This document shows positions 63,536 to 64,000 of a stretch of DNA of 64,000 nucleotides, one piece after another. A model generated the notes under the pieces. The model worked only from the letters and a program-made list of their open reading frames with translations. It had not been told where the DNA came from and made no database searches. A program made the position numbers and the translations under genes. Source of the stretch: Musa acuminata AAA Group (Eukaryota; Streptophyta; Magnoliopsida; Zingiberales; Musaceae); the NCBI RefSeq assembly GCF_036884655.1, contig NC_088330.1, forward strand, positions 28,026,001-28,090,000, read 5' to 3'. Each line of letters starts with the position of its first letter. Position 1 is the first letter of the stretch.

Positions 63536-64000
63536 GTATTCATCACCCACTCAGATGTACTGCATCTCTCTCTCTCTCTCTCTCTCTCTTCCTCTCTGTT
63601 ATTTTATCGTCCTCATTTTTTATTTTCGATGAACTGTCCAACCAACTTCGATCAGCCTTCCATCATTGCGATCACCACAGAAAAAAATATATACATCTTT
63701 AATTTTCCTGTAAGAAGACATCCTAATCCTCTTGAAGAGGTATTAAGGGTTTCAGTTATCAAAACATTTCCTTCACTTCTTAAAATAAGTTTCTGTATAT
63801 TGATTCTATCTGGACATTATTTTTCTTGGAGTCATTTCATACTAACTAATTTGCCAATGGAATTTTTTGCACATACTTACACCTAAGGAATTATTTTAAA
63901 GTATTATTTGTATGTGATAAATAATGTAAGAGTGTCTCACTCTAATAGTTTTAGAGGTGAAACGATAAATATCACTTTTCTGGCTCCCATATTCTAAAAT

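Noticed and set aside
1..64000. CRISPR arrays, operons, bacterial or phage genes, rRNA, intact tRNA
   Set aside because: None seen. The tandem repeats have no spacer structure and all recognised genes are plant-type with introns.

Overview
The window is nuclear DNA of a flowering plant. The evidence is long GT-AG introns, plant-only protein families (a WVD2-like TPX2 protein, a GTD-binding/myosin-binding protein, a MUSTANG-like MULE protein), AT-rich intergenic DNA and many plant Copia, Ty3/gypsy, hAT and MULE-like remnants. A monocot, perhaps a banana relative, is my impression from the repeat style; it is not proven by the sequence.

Layout. (1) 2173-24778, minus: a KU70 gene of at least 22.6 kb. 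Fourteen exons were found by hand; together they keep one open frame for the first 422 codons. About the last 200 codons expected for this family were not found and probably lie left of base 1. The introns are packed with transposons: a hAT element nested with two further hAT-type elements (about 5992-12614), a MULE-like element carrying a patatin-like gene fragment (15538-16794), a solo LTR (19369-20211), two short hAT-type elements with 8-bp target duplications, and TA-rich microsatellites. (2) 24.8-37 kb: intergenic DNA with an internally deleted Copia element (25905-29637), a 73-bp minisatellite (30238-30930), decayed Copia and gypsy pieces, an isolated ethylene-receptor-like exon (34917-35211) and a 155-bp direct repeat. 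(3) 37.15-44.8 kb, plus: a WVD2-like/TPX2 gene with a TATA promoter, a 5'UTR intron and one intron that looks like a minor-spliceosome AT-AG intron. (4) 46288-48531, minus: a 747-residue single-exon protein derived from a MULE transposase, with a histidine-rich N-terminal repeat. (5) 51441-54216, plus: a two-exon GTD-binding (myosin-binding) protein, possibly preceded by a spliced upstream ORF. (6) 54.2-64 kb: AT-rich DNA with a decayed Copia pol (61.1-62.95 kb) and perhaps the first exon of another gene at the right edge.

The genes have unrelated jobs (DNA end joining, microtubule organisation, a domesticated transposase, a myosin cargo receptor); there is no cluster and I see no shared pathway. 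The most unusual items are the probable U12-type intron, the transposon load carried inside KU70, the gene fragment captured by a MULE-like element, and the stray ethylene-receptor exon.
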